A stretch of DNA of 64,000 bases from Tumebacillus_A lipolyticus (GCF_042682745.1 NZ_JBHUIO010000005.1:1054001-1118000); one strand, 5' to 3'. Numbered from the stretch's first letter, positions 41,918 through 50,803 are shown. A program made the numbers and translations. The notes: generated by a model from the sequence alone, not told the origin.

Positions 41918-42499
41918 ATGAACTCATTAGCCTACGCTTTGCTCAGCGTGCTGACCCGGGAATCGATGTCAGGCTACGACCTGATGTTGCGCATCCAACC
42001 GTTTTGGCAGGCGAAGCACAGCCAGATCTATCCCCTGCTCTCCAAGATGGAGCAAGCAGGTTATGTTGAACACATCCTTGTCGAGCAATCGGACAAGCCT
42101 GACAAAAAAGTGTATTCCAGCACAGAAGCGGGACTGAGCGCCTTGCGCGATTGGCTGTCCCAGCCTTCCGCCGACCTGGTCACCCGCGATGAGATGCTGA
42201 TCAAAGTATATGCCAGTTGGCTGGGCGATCGCGCCGAACTGCGGCGCCACCTCGAAGACCGAATTGTCGCCTGCCAGAAGCGTCTCCGGCACCTGGAAGG
42301 GCTGCGCGACAAGTACAGCTCCGACTTTCAGGCGGATGCAGGCGCAATGGATCTACTTTCCCCTGCGTTTAGCAGCTATATCCTCATCAGGCGCTCGCTG
42401 CAGATCGTCAACTCCGACTTGGAGTGGTGCCACTGGGTGCTCGAACTGCTCATGCAGCAGGAGCTTGCCTCTGGCACCGATATGACAAGTACCACCTGA
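41918..42499 (+). CDS. PadR-family transcriptional regulator (Vir/AphA-type)
   Basis: 193 residues. N-terminal winged helix (NSLAYALLSVLTRESMSGYDLM, SQIYPLLSKMEQAGYVE, KKVYSSTEAGLSALRDWL) and a C-terminal helical dimerisation domain (about 95-190; RHLEDRIVACQKRLRHLEGL) of the Vir_reg/PadR_C type. PadR proteins repress a neighbouring transporter until a drug or phenolic ligand binds. GGGAGG precedes ATG 41918 and directly abuts the second operator, so the gene likely represses itself too. Confidence 0.93.
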   Translation: MNSLAYALLSVLTRESMSGYDLMLRIQPFWQAKHSQIYPLLSKMEQAGYVEHILVEQSDKPDKKVYSSTEAGLSALRDWLSQPSADLVTRDEMLIKVYASWLGDRAELRRHLEDRIVACQKRLRHLEGLRDKYSSDFQADAGAMDLLSPAFSSYILIRRSLQIVNSDLEWCHWVLELLMQQELASGTDMTSTT

Positions 42500-42589
42500 T
42501 CCACCTCTGTCCCAGCTTCGATCGAAAAGTACGTGCGTTCTGGTGCAGGTGGCTCGAACAGATCGCGCAGAAGCGGCGTACCTAGAAAA

Positions 42590-42613
42590 ACCCCAACAAC
42601 ACGTTGTTGGGGT
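42590..42613 (+). terminator. Intrinsic terminator-like hairpin after padR
   Basis: ACCCCAACAAC pairs with GTTGTTGGGGT around AC, about 90 nt after the padR stop; T-run weak. The rest of 42500-42743 shows no gene. Confidence 0.7.
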
Positions 42614-42743
42614 CTAGGTACTGTCTATTCGAGTCGGACACAGGCGACAAGCCCAGAGTTTACATCTGTACCATGTACGCATGTGAGAAGGACTGGTGCC
42701 ACTCCTCCATCTTTTCCTCATCAGCATAAAATAACAACTTACA

Positions 42744-42772
42744 TTGACAAACACAAATATATTTCGTATTAT
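42744..42772 (+). promoter_or_regulatory. Near-consensus sigma-A promoter
   Basis: TTGACA (42744-42749), a 17-bp spacer and TATTAT (42767-42772) in AT-rich DNA, about 40 nt before the start codon of the small beta-rich protein. Confidence 0.88.
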
Positions 42773-42812
42773 TTTAATAAATATTAAACAAAAGAAGAGG
42801 GGTTTTGATGCT

Positions 42813-43178
42813 ATGTCCGATACGATGGTAGAGCTTACGATCAAAGTAGTAAACTATAGTGATGCTGATTTGCAATACGATAGCCGTTCATCCGTTCTCG
42901 GCGGTGGTGTATGGGTATTGGAACCATGCGACATTCCAGCTGACGATGAGGGGTATGGTTTATGTAAGTTCTATGCGCGACCTGAGCCTGAGGGCAGTCA
43001 TTTGGCAGGTACACTCACTTACAACTTGCCGGGCGGCTCGTTGAATTTGCTCTTCGACAGACCGAAGTACAGCGCAACGAGTTCTTCGGAGCAATATGTG
43101 GTCAACGCCTACGATGAGACGAATTACTCGATTGAGAACGGTAGCTTTACGATTCGATATGAGGTGCGGAATCGGTAA
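42813..43178 (+). CDS. Small beta-rich protein, possibly aegerolysin-like
   Basis: 121 residues, no signal peptide or TM helix. It opens with MVELTIKVVNYSDADLQYDS, then GGGVWVLEPCDIPADDEGYGLCKFYA, a Gly-rich turn (SLNLLFDRPKYSATSSSEQY) and a last strand SFTIRYEVRNR. The order (strand with an NxS/T-type turn, GxW, a P-rich loop, then FDxPxxxxNxY-like region) resembles the aegerolysin/lectin-like beta-sandwich proteins that bind membranes, but the similarity is faint. Start ATG 42813 is preceded by GAGGGG; a near-consensus promoter and a strong terminator suggest high expression. Confidence 0.6.
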   Translation: MSDTMVELTIKVVNYSDADLQYDSRSSVLGGGVWVLEPCDIPADDEGYGLCKFYARPEPEGSHLAGTLTYNLPGGSLNLLFDRPKYSATSSSEQYVVNAYDETNYSIENGSFTIRYEVRNR

Positions 43179-43233
43179 GCAAGCACCTTGTCCTGCTGTT
43201 TTCGATAGATATTTGCTGCGATCTATCAGGTAA

Positions 43234-43259
43234 GGAGAGGGAAACATCCCTCTCCTTTT
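43234..43259 (+). terminator. Intrinsic terminator
   Basis: GGAGAGGG pairs with CCCTCTCC around a 6-nt loop, followed by TTTTG. Confidence 0.88.
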
Positions 43260-43366
43260 GTATGCACACCAGCATCTCCCCATGAAAAACCCCTCTTATC
43301 AAACAGGAGTGGCTCACTTCCTACCTGTCTACCTTAAGGGGAACACGTCATGATTTTCAGCATGCC

Positions 43367-44329
43367 TTACCGATCAAACAGATGCAAGTATTCGCCATAC
43401 CCTTCCTGCTCCAGCTCTTCGCGCGGAACGAAGCGGAGGGCGGCGGAGTTGATGCAGTAGCGCAATCCTTCCGGGCCTGGGCCGTCCTCAAAAACATGAC
43501 CGAGGTGCGAGTCTGCTTCGCTGCTGCGCACTTCCGTCCGAATCATGCCGTGGCTGGTATCGATCCGCTCTTCAATGCTCGACGCCTCCAGCGGCTTATG
43601 AAAGCTCGGCCAGCCGCAACCAGCATCGAACTTGTCGAGCGAGCTGAACAGCGGCTTGCCGGAGACGATGTCCACATAGATTCCCTCTTGCGTGTGATCC
43701 CAGAACTCATTGCGAAACGGCGGCTCCGTCCCGTTTTCTTGCGTGACCGCATACTGCATCGGAGTCAGCCGCGCGCGGAGCATCTGCTCATCTTTGCGAG
43801 GCGTCCAGTGCTTCTTAATAAATACGTCTCGCCCCGATCCGTGCCGGTACATCTTGTAGCGGATCGGACTTTTCTTGTAGTAGTCCTGATGGTACTCCTC
43901 CGCCGGAAAGAAGGCGGTCGCCGGCAGGATTTGCGTGGCGATCGGCTTGTCAAACCGACCGCTGGCCGCCAGCGCCCGCTTCGATTCTTCCGCCGCTCGC
44001 TTCTGCTCTTCATCATGGTAGAAGATCGCCGTCTGATAGGACTGACCCCGGTCAAAAAACTGCCCGCCCGCATCGGTCGGATCGATCTGTTGCCAATAGA
44101 GTTCAAGCAGCTTCTCATACGGATAGATGTCCGGATCGAACGTGATCTGCACCGCTTCATAATGTCCGGTCGTCTCGGAGCACACCTGCTCATAGGTCGG
44201 ATTCTCCTGATGCCCTCCCGTATAGCCGGAGACGACTTGGATGATTCCTGGCTGCTCGTCAAAGGGAGCGACCATGCACCAAAAACAGCCGCCCGCAAAC
44301 GTGGCGAGCTTGTTCCGCTCTTCTTTCAT
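43367..44329 (-). CDS. msrAB: Bifunctional peptide-methionine sulfoxide reductase MsrA/MsrB
   Basis: 320 residues. MsrA domain (about 5-165) with the active-site motif GGCFWCM and TGGHQENPTYEQVCS; MsrB domain (about 185-310) with DAGCGWPSF, SHLGHVF and the catalytic Cys in RYCINSAALRF. No CxxC zinc pairs are evident in the MsrB part. It repairs both S- and R-methionine sulfoxide in proteins using thioredoxin. ATG 44329 follows AGAGGTG. Only 48 nt separate it from the upstream toroid gene on the same strand, so the two may be co-transcribed. Confidence 0.95.
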   Translation of the reverse strand: MKEERNKLATFAGGCFWCMVAPFDEQPGIIQVVSGYTGGHQENPTYEQVCSETTGHYEAVQITFDPDIYPYEKLLELYWQQIDPTDAGGQFFDRGQSYQTAIFYHDEEQKRAAEESKRALAASGRFDKPIATQILPATAFFPAEEYHQDYYKKSPIRYKMYRHGSGRDVFIKKHWTPRKDEQMLRARLTPMQYAVTQENGTEPPFRNEFWDHTQEGIYVDIVSGKPLFSSLDKFDAGCGWPSFHKPLEASSIEERIDTSHGMIRTEVRSSEADSHLGHVFEDGPGPEGLRYCINSAALRFVPREELEQEGYGEYLHLFDR

Positions 44330-44377
44330 CTTCTTCACCTCTCTATCCAATCTGTCCACTCGATCGCTCGCTCATGC

Positions 44378-45274
44378 TCAGAGGCGGTCGAAGGCGCGGA
44401 GGGTCAGCAGATGATCGACCGTCAGACGCCCGCTCCACTCCACTTTTGCCTGCTCCCACAGCTCTTCATGCAGCCCACCCCACGTCCACGTCGGCTCCCA
44501 GCAACCCGACTCGGTCTGCTTGCTCGCCAGGTGTTCTACATTCTTTTGAACGACGTCCGCATATTGCGAATAGAACGGGGACGCAGGCGATGTGACCACC
44601 TGAATCGGCTGTAGCCCGTACCCTTCCCACTGCGCGGGATCGACCGTCACGCAGTGCTCCACGATCGCCTTGATCTTGCCGGCCACCTGTTCGCGCAACG
44701 ATTCTGGCAACTGCTCTTGCAAGCGCAAAAAGCAGAGCAGCTCGTGAAACTCATAGTTCTCCAATCGTTCGAGATACTTGATCGCATGATCGGTCAGGCG
44801 GTCGATCATCTCGGCTGGCACCCATTTGCTATATTTCAGCAGATACCCGACGATCTCCGCATTCGGATTGCCCCAATCCTCGCGGTCTGGCTCATAGTTC
44901 CACCACGGAGCGCGAGGCGCTTGCTCCACTGCTGGCGGCACGATGTCCCATCCGATTTTTTCCGAGTTGAAGGTGGCGAGCAGGTAGCCGATCGCCTGCT
45001 GCACCATCTCGTGATCCTCACCCGCACCGACCCGCGCTAGATATTGGAGTCCGATCGTCGTCACATAGGCGGAAGATGCGGCACAGCGAATGTCCGGCTC
45101 AAGCCCTTTGCCAAACCCGCCATCTTCATTCTGATAGGCGCGCAAAGCTTGCAGGACAGCATCTGCTGGCCCCGCTTCAAATTCATACTCAAACAGGGCG
45201 AGGTCGACCGCTCGCGCTTGCTCCTTCATGAAGGATCGAGCTGCTTCCAACTGCGAAATCGTTTGTTCGCTCAT
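44378..45274 (-). CDS. Alpha/alpha-toroid protein (prenyltransferase/squalene-cyclase-like), function unknown
   Basis: 298 residues. Repeats of the terpenoid-cyclase/prenyltransferase toroid are visible: LRAYQNEDGGFGKGLEPDIR (about 42-61) with the QxxDGGF-type motif, IGWDIVPPAVEQAP, and SKQTESGCWEPTWTWGG (about 252-268). The DxDD motif of squalene-hopene cyclases is absent, so it is probably not a cyclase. AGGAGG precedes the ATG. It is followed closely by msrAB. Confidence 0.82.
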   Translation of the reverse strand: MSEQTISQLEAARSFMKEQARAVDLALFEYEFEAGPADAVLQALRAYQNEDGGFGKGLEPDIRCAASSAYVTTIGLQYLARVGAGEDHEMVQQAIGYLLATFNSEKIGWDIVPPAVEQAPRAPWWNYEPDREDWGNPNAEIVGYLLKYSKWVPAEMIDRLTDHAIKYLERLENYEFHELLCFLRLQEQLPESLREQVAGKIKAIVEHCVTVDPAQWEGYGLQPIQVVTSPASPFYSQYADVVQKNVEHLASKQTESGCWEPTWTWGGLHEELWEQAKVEWSGRLTVDHLLTLRAFDRL

Positions 45275-45561
45275 CCAAAAACCTCCTTTTTTCTCTTCTT
45301 ATCATACCACAGGGAACCTCCGTTCGCCTTTGCTTCGATCTTTGCCCTCAAGTAAGGAAACTGTTTAGATGATGAGCAGGAAATTAAAGCGCAATGTCAA
45401 ATTCTTTTCAGCTATTGAGCAAATCGCCTTGTAAAGACTGACGAGCACGAACCTGCGATCATTCAACGAAACCAACTCGATCGCTGTAACAACGCTTTTC
45501 TGTCCGATTGCTCTGCGGTCAAATTTTATAAAGGATCGGTTCAAAGAAGGAGAGGAGAAAT

Positions 45562-47937
45562 ATGGAGCACGTACACGGTTCTTATGATATGATGCTTGTC
45601 GTCTTTTCATATGTCGTCGCGGTTGTAGCTTCTTACACCGTTCTTGATCTGGTAGGCAGGATCAGCACGTCCACCGGAAAAAAACGCTGGCTCTGGCTTT
45701 TATTCGGCGCTGTCGCCATGGGGATGGGCATCTGGTCGATGCACTTTGTCGGGATGCTCGCCTTCACGCTTCCCGTGCCGATCGCTTATGATCTGATGGT
45801 TATTCTCATGTCCGTGTTGGCTGCGATCATCGCGTCCTTCATCGCTTTATATATCGTCAGCCGCGATCGATTGACGCTGCGCCAACTGCTTGGTGGCGGG
45901 ATGGTGCTCGCCATCGGCATTTCGGCTATGCATTACATCGGCATGGCCGCCATGCTGGTCAATATCACATACGACCCGCTTTTCTTTGCTCTCTCCATCG
46001 TCATCGCGATCGTCGCCTCCATCGCTGCCTTATGGTTGGCATTTTATTTTCGCAAAGATGGAGAGCGCGGCGAGATCGTCAAGAAACTCGGAAGCGGGAT
46101 GATCATGGGCGCTGCGATCGTCGGCATGCACTATACGGGTATGACGGCCGCCGATTTTCATCTGAGCGACCACTCGATGACAACTTTCGGGATGGTGCTC
46201 GATCAAAAATGGCTCGCCTATTTGATCTCAGGAGGCACATTATTTACGCTCGGGTTTTCTCTGCTCGGGATTTTCATCTCCAAGCGATTCTCCCATAAGG
46301 ACTCGGAGATTCAAAAAAAGACAAAAGAGATCTATCTGATGAACCAAGAACTTCGTCAGTTGAACGATCATTTGGAGGAATTGGTCAGAGAGCGAACCGC
46401 ACAGCTTGAAAAAGCTCATGATGAAGCGATCAAGGCGAATTTGATCAAAAGCCAGTTTCTCGCCAATATGAGCCACGAGCTGAGGACTCCGCTCAATGCG
46501 ATCATCGGGTACAGTGAAATGCTGATGGAAGATGCGGAAGAGATCGGTGAGCCGGTCTTCGTCGAGGACCTCGGAAAGATCGGAAAAGCGGGCAAACATC
46601 TGCTCTCACTCATCAATGATATTTTGGATATTTCCAAGATCGAAGCTGGAAAAATGGAGATTTACTTCGAGACATGCAGTTTAGAGGGTCTAGTTCAAGA
46701 TGTGATGACGACTGTCAAGCCGCTTATCGAAGCGAATCGGAACCGCTTAGAAGTCGGCTCCATCAAAGGTGAAATCACAACCGATGTGACAAAGCTGCGT
46801 CAGATCTTGATCAACCTGCTCAGCAATGCGAGCAAATTTACCAAGGACGGTAGAGTCGATTTTGACGTATATCACCAAGATAGGGGCAACACGGCCGGCT
46901 ACTGCTTCCGGATCAAGGATACAGGGATCGGGATGACGCCCGAACAGGTGGAGCGGCTCTTCCAGCCTTTCACACAGGCCGACTCTTCGACGACTCGCAA
47001 ATATGGTGGCACCGGTCTTGGATTGGCCATCAGCCAGCGCTTTTGCAACATTCTGGGCGGCGACATCGACGTCGAGAGCGAGTTCGGTCATGGCAGCACA
47101 TTCACTTGCTGGCTGCCCGCAGCTCCCTCCGGGCAGGAGCTGGTCGCTGATCTGCCAGAAGACGATCGCGAGCATGTGCAAGAGGCCAGCCAAGTGAGCA
47201 TTTTGCTCATCGACGACGAGCCGTTCAACCAGCAGTTGATGCGGCGGTATCTTGCCAAAGAGGGATGGACGATGGCATTTGCCAACAGCGGACAGGAAGG
47301 ACTGCTGCTCGCCAAGAAGCTTCGCCCGAAGGTGATCTGTCTGGATATCCTTATGCCGAGCATGGATGGGTGGAGCGTCTTGTCTGCGCTTAAAAACGAT
47401 CCGGAGCTGGAGGACATCCCCGTCGTGATCTGGTCGATGACGAACGACAAGAATCTCGGCTATTCGCTCGGCGCTTCCGAATTTCTGACAAAACCGGTGC
47501 ACAAGGATCGGCTGATCGAAGTGATGAACAAGTATATCACCGACAGTAACGATCAATCTGTCCTCGTGATCGAAGACGACATGACGACAAGCGAAATGAT
47601 GACCCGGCTGTTGCAAAAAGCGGGATATACGGTCACTGAGGCCAAGAATGGCCGGCTAGCGCTGGATTGCATAGCGAAGGAAGTCCCGAAACTGATCCTG
47701 CTCGACCTGATGCTGCCGGAGATGGACGGCTTTCAATTCGTAGCAGAGCTGCGCAAGCGGGAGTCTTGGAGCGAGATTCCGATCGTGGTCGTGACAGCCA
47801 AGTCGATCACGGCGGAAGAACGGATGAGGCTGAACGGTCATGTGAAGAACATCATTCAAAAAGGAACGTTCGATCACCAATCGCTGCTCGCGGAAATTCG
47901 CCAGTTTCTGACCGTTGCTATCGATCAAAAGAGCTAG
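45562..47937 (+). CDS. Hybrid sensor histidine kinase with MHYT input and two receiver domains
   Basis: 791 residues. The N-terminal seven-helix MHYT domain has three copies of its motif (MHFVGM, MHYIGM, MHYTGM at about 63, 125 and 192), thought to bind copper and sense O2, CO or NO. A coiled coil (about 250-300) leads to HisKA (MSHELRTPLNAIIGYSEML), HATPase_c (DTGIGM, GTGLGLAI) and two receivers with phosphoacceptors in LDILMPSMDGW and LDLMLPEMDGF. GGAGAGG precedes the ATG. It is followed 63 nt on by a stand-alone receiver and then an HD-GYP regulator, so all three probably form one phosphorelay that ends in c-di-GMP hydrolysis. Confidence 0.93.
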   Translation: MEHVHGSYDMMLVVFSYVVAVVASYTVLDLVGRISTSTGKKRWLWLLFGAVAMGMGIWSMHFVGMLAFTLPVPIAYDLMVILMSVLAAIIASFIALYIVSRDRLTLRQLLGGGMVLAIGISAMHYIGMAAMLVNITYDPLFFALSIVIAIVASIAALWLAFYFRKDGERGEIVKKLGSGMIMGAAIVGMHYTGMTAADFHLSDHSMTTFGMVLDQKWLAYLISGGTLFTLGFSLLGIFISKRFSHKDSEIQKKTKEIYLMNQELRQLNDHLEELVRERTAQLEKAHDEAIKANLIKSQFLANMSHELRTPLNAIIGYSEMLMEDAEEIGEPVFVEDLGKIGKAGKHLLSLINDILDISKIEAGKMEIYFETCSLEGLVQDVMTTVKPLIEANRNRLEVGSIKGEITTDVTKLRQILINLLSNASKFTKDGRVDFDVYHQDRGNTAGYCFRIKDTGIGMTPEQVERLFQPFTQADSSTTRKYGGTGLGLAISQRFCNILGGDIDVESEFGHGSTFTCWLPAAPSGQELVADLPEDDREHVQEASQVSILLIDDEPFNQQLMRRYLAKEGWTMAFANSGQEGLLLAKKLRPKVICLDILMPSMDGWSVLSALKNDPELEDIPVVIWSMTNDKNLGYSLGASEFLTKPVHKDRLIEVMNKYITDSNDQSVLVIEDDMTTSEMMTRLLQKAGYTVTEAKNGRLALDCIAKEVPKLILLDLMLPEMDGFQFVAELRKRESWSEIPIVVVTAKSITAEERMRLNGHVKNIIQKGTFDHQSLLAEIRQFLTVAIDQKS

Positions 47938-48000
47938 CGCACAGCACTTCCCGACAGGATATGTTGGCATCTTGCGCAAATCAAAAGGAGGTGGATCGAG

Positions 48001-48372
48001 TTGCAGACGATACTTCTGATCGAAGATAACGAAATGAACCGCGACATGTTATCTCGCCGCCTTGCCCGCAAAGGGTTTCGGGTCATCACGGCGGAAGACG
48101 GACAACAAGGCGTTGATCTGACGATGCAAGAGCGGCCTGATCTGATCCTGATGGACATGAGCTTGCCCGTGTTGGATGGCTGGACGGCCACCCGGGTGAT
48201 CAAACAAGCTCCAGAGACGAAAGATATTCCGATCATCGCCTTAACAGCACACGCGATGGCAAGCGATGAAGAGAAAGCGTACCAAGCGGGGTGCGACGAC
48301 TTCGATACCAAACCGGTCGTACTCAATCGGTTGCTCGAGAAGATGCAGAACGCATTGGCAAAGAGCAAATAA
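48001..48372 (+). CDS. Single-domain response regulator
   Basis: 123 residues, receiver only: acidic pocket LLIEDNEMNRDML, phosphoacceptor in LILMDMSLPVLDGW (about D53), Thr in IIALTAHAM and Lys in DDFDTKPV. It opens with TTG after GGAGGTGG. The DivK-like form (LIEDNExNRDML, MDMSLPxxDGW) is usual for shuttle receivers in phosphorelays with hybrid kinases. The next gene starts 16 nt later. Confidence 0.93.
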   Translation: MQTILLIEDNEMNRDMLSRRLARKGFRVITAEDGQQGVDLTMQERPDLILMDMSLPVLDGWTATRVIKQAPETKDIPIIALTAHAMASDEEKAYQAGCDDFDTKPVVLNRLLEKMQNALAKSK

Positions 48373-48388
48373 AGGAATGGAGAAAACG

Positions 48389-49465
48389 ATGTACGAAATC
48401 AAACTCGCGAAGATCTTGATCGTGGATGATCAGGAATACAATGTCAGCCTGCTGGAGCGGATTCTCCGCCGTGCAGGATTTGAAAATATATACAGTACGA
48501 TGGATTCGCAGCAAATCCAAAATCTTCTCGTCGAAGTTGATCCGGATATCGTGTTGCTCGATTTGCACATGCCAGGAATGGATGGGCTACAGGTGCTGAG
48601 ACTGATTCGCGAACACACGGGAGCGGACAGCTACTTGCCGGTGCTGATGCTCACTGCCGACCTGACTTCTGAGGCGAAGCAGCGAGGTCTGCAGGCGGGA
48701 GTAAACGACTTCTTGACGAAACCGTATGACCGAACGGAAGTCATACTCCGCATCAACAATCTGTTGAAGACGAGGCATCTTCATTTACAGCTGCAGCAGC
48801 AAAATGACACGTTAGAAGAAAGAGTACAGCTGCGGACGGAAGAGCTGCAACAGGCGCAAATCGAGATTTTGCAGCTCCTCGGACGTGCGGCAGAATATCG
48901 TGACGATATGACCGGACAGCATACGCTACGGGTAGGTTGGCTGTCCGGGTTGATCGCGAAAGGCTTGGGCCTCACCGAACAGGAAGTTAGCATGATCCGC
49001 ATGGCAGCTCCTCTCCACGATATCGGCAAGATCGGCATTCCTGACGAACTCCTGTTGAAGCCTGGAAGATATGATCCTGCAGAGTTTGAACGCATGAAGT
49101 CACACACGATGATCGGTGCCAGCATTTTGGAGGGGAGCTGCTTTAAAGTTCTGAAAATGGCTCGAACGATCGCCCAGTCGCATCATGAGAAATGGGACGG
49201 CTCCGGCTATCCGGTCGGGCTCAAAGGGGAGGCGATCCCGCTTGAAGCCCGCATCGTAGCTCTTGCCGACTTTTATGATGCTTTGACACATGAGCGACCT
49301 TACAAAAAGGCCTGGGAGCCTGTTGAAGCGGTCGCAGAGATCGTGAAGCAAAAGGGGCATCATTTCGATCCGCGAATTGTGGATGCGTTCCTTCTGCTGT
49401 TTCAACAAATGGACCTTTCGATCCTGGATGAGCAAGTGCTTACAATCAAGGGAGCGTTCGGGTGA
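48389..49465 (+). CDS. Response regulator with HD-GYP c-di-GMP phosphodiesterase domain
   Basis: 358 residues. Receiver domain (1-125; ILIVDDQEYNVSLLE, LDLHMPGMDGL, TKPYDRTEV), a coiled-coil linker (about 128-160; LQQQNDTLEERVQLRTEEL) and an HD-GYP domain with HDIGKIGIPDELLLKPG and HHEKWDGSGYPVGLKGEAIP. The full HD and GYP motifs predict hydrolysis of c-di-GMP to GMP. ATG 48389 follows GGAG; ATG 48377 is an alternative. Last gene of the MHYT kinase - receiver - output operon. Confidence 0.94.
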   Translation: MYEIKLAKILIVDDQEYNVSLLERILRRAGFENIYSTMDSQQIQNLLVEVDPDIVLLDLHMPGMDGLQVLRLIREHTGADSYLPVLMLTADLTSEAKQRGLQAGVNDFLTKPYDRTEVILRINNLLKTRHLHLQLQQQNDTLEERVQLRTEELQQAQIEILQLLGRAAEYRDDMTGQHTLRVGWLSGLIAKGLGLTEQEVSMIRMAAPLHDIGKIGIPDELLLKPGRYDPAEFERMKSHTMIGASILEGSCFKVLKMARTIAQSHHEKWDGSGYPVGLKGEAIPLEARIVALADFYDALTHERPYKKAWEPVEAVAEIVKQKGHHFDPRIVDAFLLLFQQMDLSILDEQVLTIKGAFG

Positions 49466-49513
49466 TGCGCTCCCCCTTCATCAAAGCAACGGCGAATGCC
49501 GAATCGACCCTAC

Positions 49514-49547
49514 AAAAAAAGATCTCGCCCACATGCAGGCGAGATCT
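49514..49547 (-). terminator. Intrinsic terminator of the mta-like gene
   Basis: On the minus strand AGATCTCGC pairs with GCGAGATCT around a loop, followed by a long T-run. Confidence 0.88.
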
Positions 49548-49555
49548 GAAACGGC

Positions 49556-50326
49556 TTACGATTTCTTTTCCAACTGGTCACAATAGAAATGCATCGCTTC
49601 TCGCAAGAACGCAGCCAGACCGGGCTGATACTTGTCGATGTTCGCGGTGAATCGCTCATCTGCGACATAGAGGTCGCCGAGCCCGCGAAAGATCTCCAGC
49701 GTGCAGTCATAATGATAGTCGATGATTGTCTGGCGCAGGTCGGCGACCGCCTCCTGCACCTGCGGATCGCTCGGCCCGTTGTGCATGGCGGCGATGATCT
49801 TCGCATAGTTCGCTTCCTGACGGGCGGTGATCTTCGCCCAGTCCTCTTTCGTGTATGACTCGGTGCGCTTTTCGGCCGCCTCCACCACCTCGTCCCCGTA
49901 TTTCGCCCGCGCTTCTGCCGAATATTTTTTCTTGTGCTCCTCAAGCGGCGTCATGTCAAACCCTTCAAACAGCTCTTTTTCGCTCATCTCAATGCCCTCC
50001 TCGATCGATTCGATCGTTTTCTTCACCGTTGCGATGATGTCTTCCAGCCGCTTTTTCTTTTGCATCAGGATCTCTTGATGGGCGACGAGCGCGCTTTTGC
50101 GATCGAAGTCGGGACTGTCCAAGATCTCTCCGATCTCCTGAAGCGAAAAGCCGATCTCGCGGAAGAAGAGAATCTGCTGCAACCGCTCCAACTCCCGATC
50201 GGTGTACAGCCGATAGCCAGCCTCGCTGACCGAGCTTGGCGCCAAGAGACCGATCTCATCATAATGATGAAGCGTCCGCACGCTCACGCCGACCAGATCG
50301 GCCACCTCTTTTACTCTGTAGGCCAC
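49556..50326 (-). CDS. MerR-family regulator with TipAS domain (Mta/TipA-like)
   Basis: 256 residues. MerR helix-turn-helix (YRVKEVADLVGVSVRTLHHYDEIGLLAPS with GYRLYTDRELERLQQILFFREIGFSL), a dimerisation coiled coil (about 75-115) and a C-terminal TipAS globular domain (about 130-250; AMHNGPSDPQVQEAVADLRQTI, FTANIDKYQPGLAAFLREAM). TipAS proteins bind thiopeptide-like or other bulky drugs; B. subtilis Mta activates multidrug pumps. The start is a GTG at 50326 after GGAGGTG. Its promoter has the 19-bp spacer typical of MerR activation, so it probably activates its own gene. Confidence 0.93.
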   Translation of the reverse strand: MAYRVKEVADLVGVSVRTLHHYDEIGLLAPSSVSEAGYRLYTDRELERLQQILFFREIGFSLQEIGEILDSPDFDRKSALVAHQEILMQKKKRLEDIIATVKKTIESIEEGIEMSEKELFEGFDMTPLEEHKKKYSAEARAKYGDEVVEAAEKRTESYTKEDWAKITARQEANYAKIIAAMHNGPSDPQVQEAVADLRQTIIDYHYDCTLEIFRGLGDLYVADERFTANIDKYQPGLAAFLREAMHFYCDQLEKKS

Positions 50327-50349
50327 ACATCATCACCTCCGATATCTGC

Positions 50350-50380
50350 ATCATACTGCCTCACGTTGCGTGAGGGTCAA
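50350..50380 (-). promoter_or_regulatory. MerR-type promoter with 19-bp spacer and operator palindrome
   Basis: Minus-strand TTGACC (50380-50375), a 19-bp spacer and TATGAT (50355-50350). The spacer holds the palindrome CCTCACG-CAA-CGTGAGG (50375-50359). Confidence 0.88.
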
Positions 50381-50484
50381 GCGAACGAGGAAAATTTGTG
50401 CGAAACAGGCGGGTGGAGAAGGATTTCCCCTGCTGTGACGAGAATCTGTAACACGTATTAAAACCACAACCGAATAGCGCGAAC

Positions 50485-50645
50485 AAGCAGGTGCCCTTGC
50501 CGGAGCAAGGGGTAACAGGGAATCGGGTGCAAATCCCGAGCGGTCCCGCCACTGTAAATGGGGAGTTCTCACTCAAGAAGTCACTCGATCTCGATCGGGG
50601 AAGGCGAGCGAGAATGATGATCCTAAGCCAGGAGACCTACCTCGT
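50485..50645 (+). promoter_or_regulatory. Cobalamin riboswitch upstream of cbiM
   Basis: Classic elements in order: GGTGCCCTTGCCGG (P2-P3 region), GGGAATCGGGTGCAAATCCC, GCGGTCCCGCCACTGTAA, and the B12 box AGCCAGGAGACCT (50626-50638). The next genes make a cobalt importer, fitting repression by adenosylcobalamin. Confidence 0.96.
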
Positions 50646-50743
50646 TTGTTTACACCCACACGCCTTCGCGGAAAGGAGCGGTGTACAGGGACGAAACGAA
50701 TCGATCATGCTGTTCTTTCGTCAACTTGTGCAGCATACCTATG

Positions 50744-50775
50744 ACCAATCCAAGGCAATCGGGGTTGGTTTTTTT
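50744..50775 (+). terminator. Terminator of the cobalamin riboswitch
   Basis: ACCAATCC (50744-50751) pairs with GGGTTGGT (50762-50769), one wobble, followed by seven T. Lies between the B12 box and the cbiM ribosome-binding site; control is thus at transcription termination. Confidence 0.85.
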
Positions 50776-50803
50776 ACGTTCAAAAACGATGAGGAGGTTC
50801 AAG

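Noticed and set aside
45365..45610. 81-residue minus-strand ORF overlapping the MHYT kinase start
   Set aside because: Antisense overlap with a clear gene start and no ribosome-binding site; the 45275-45561 interval looks like plain regulatory DNA.
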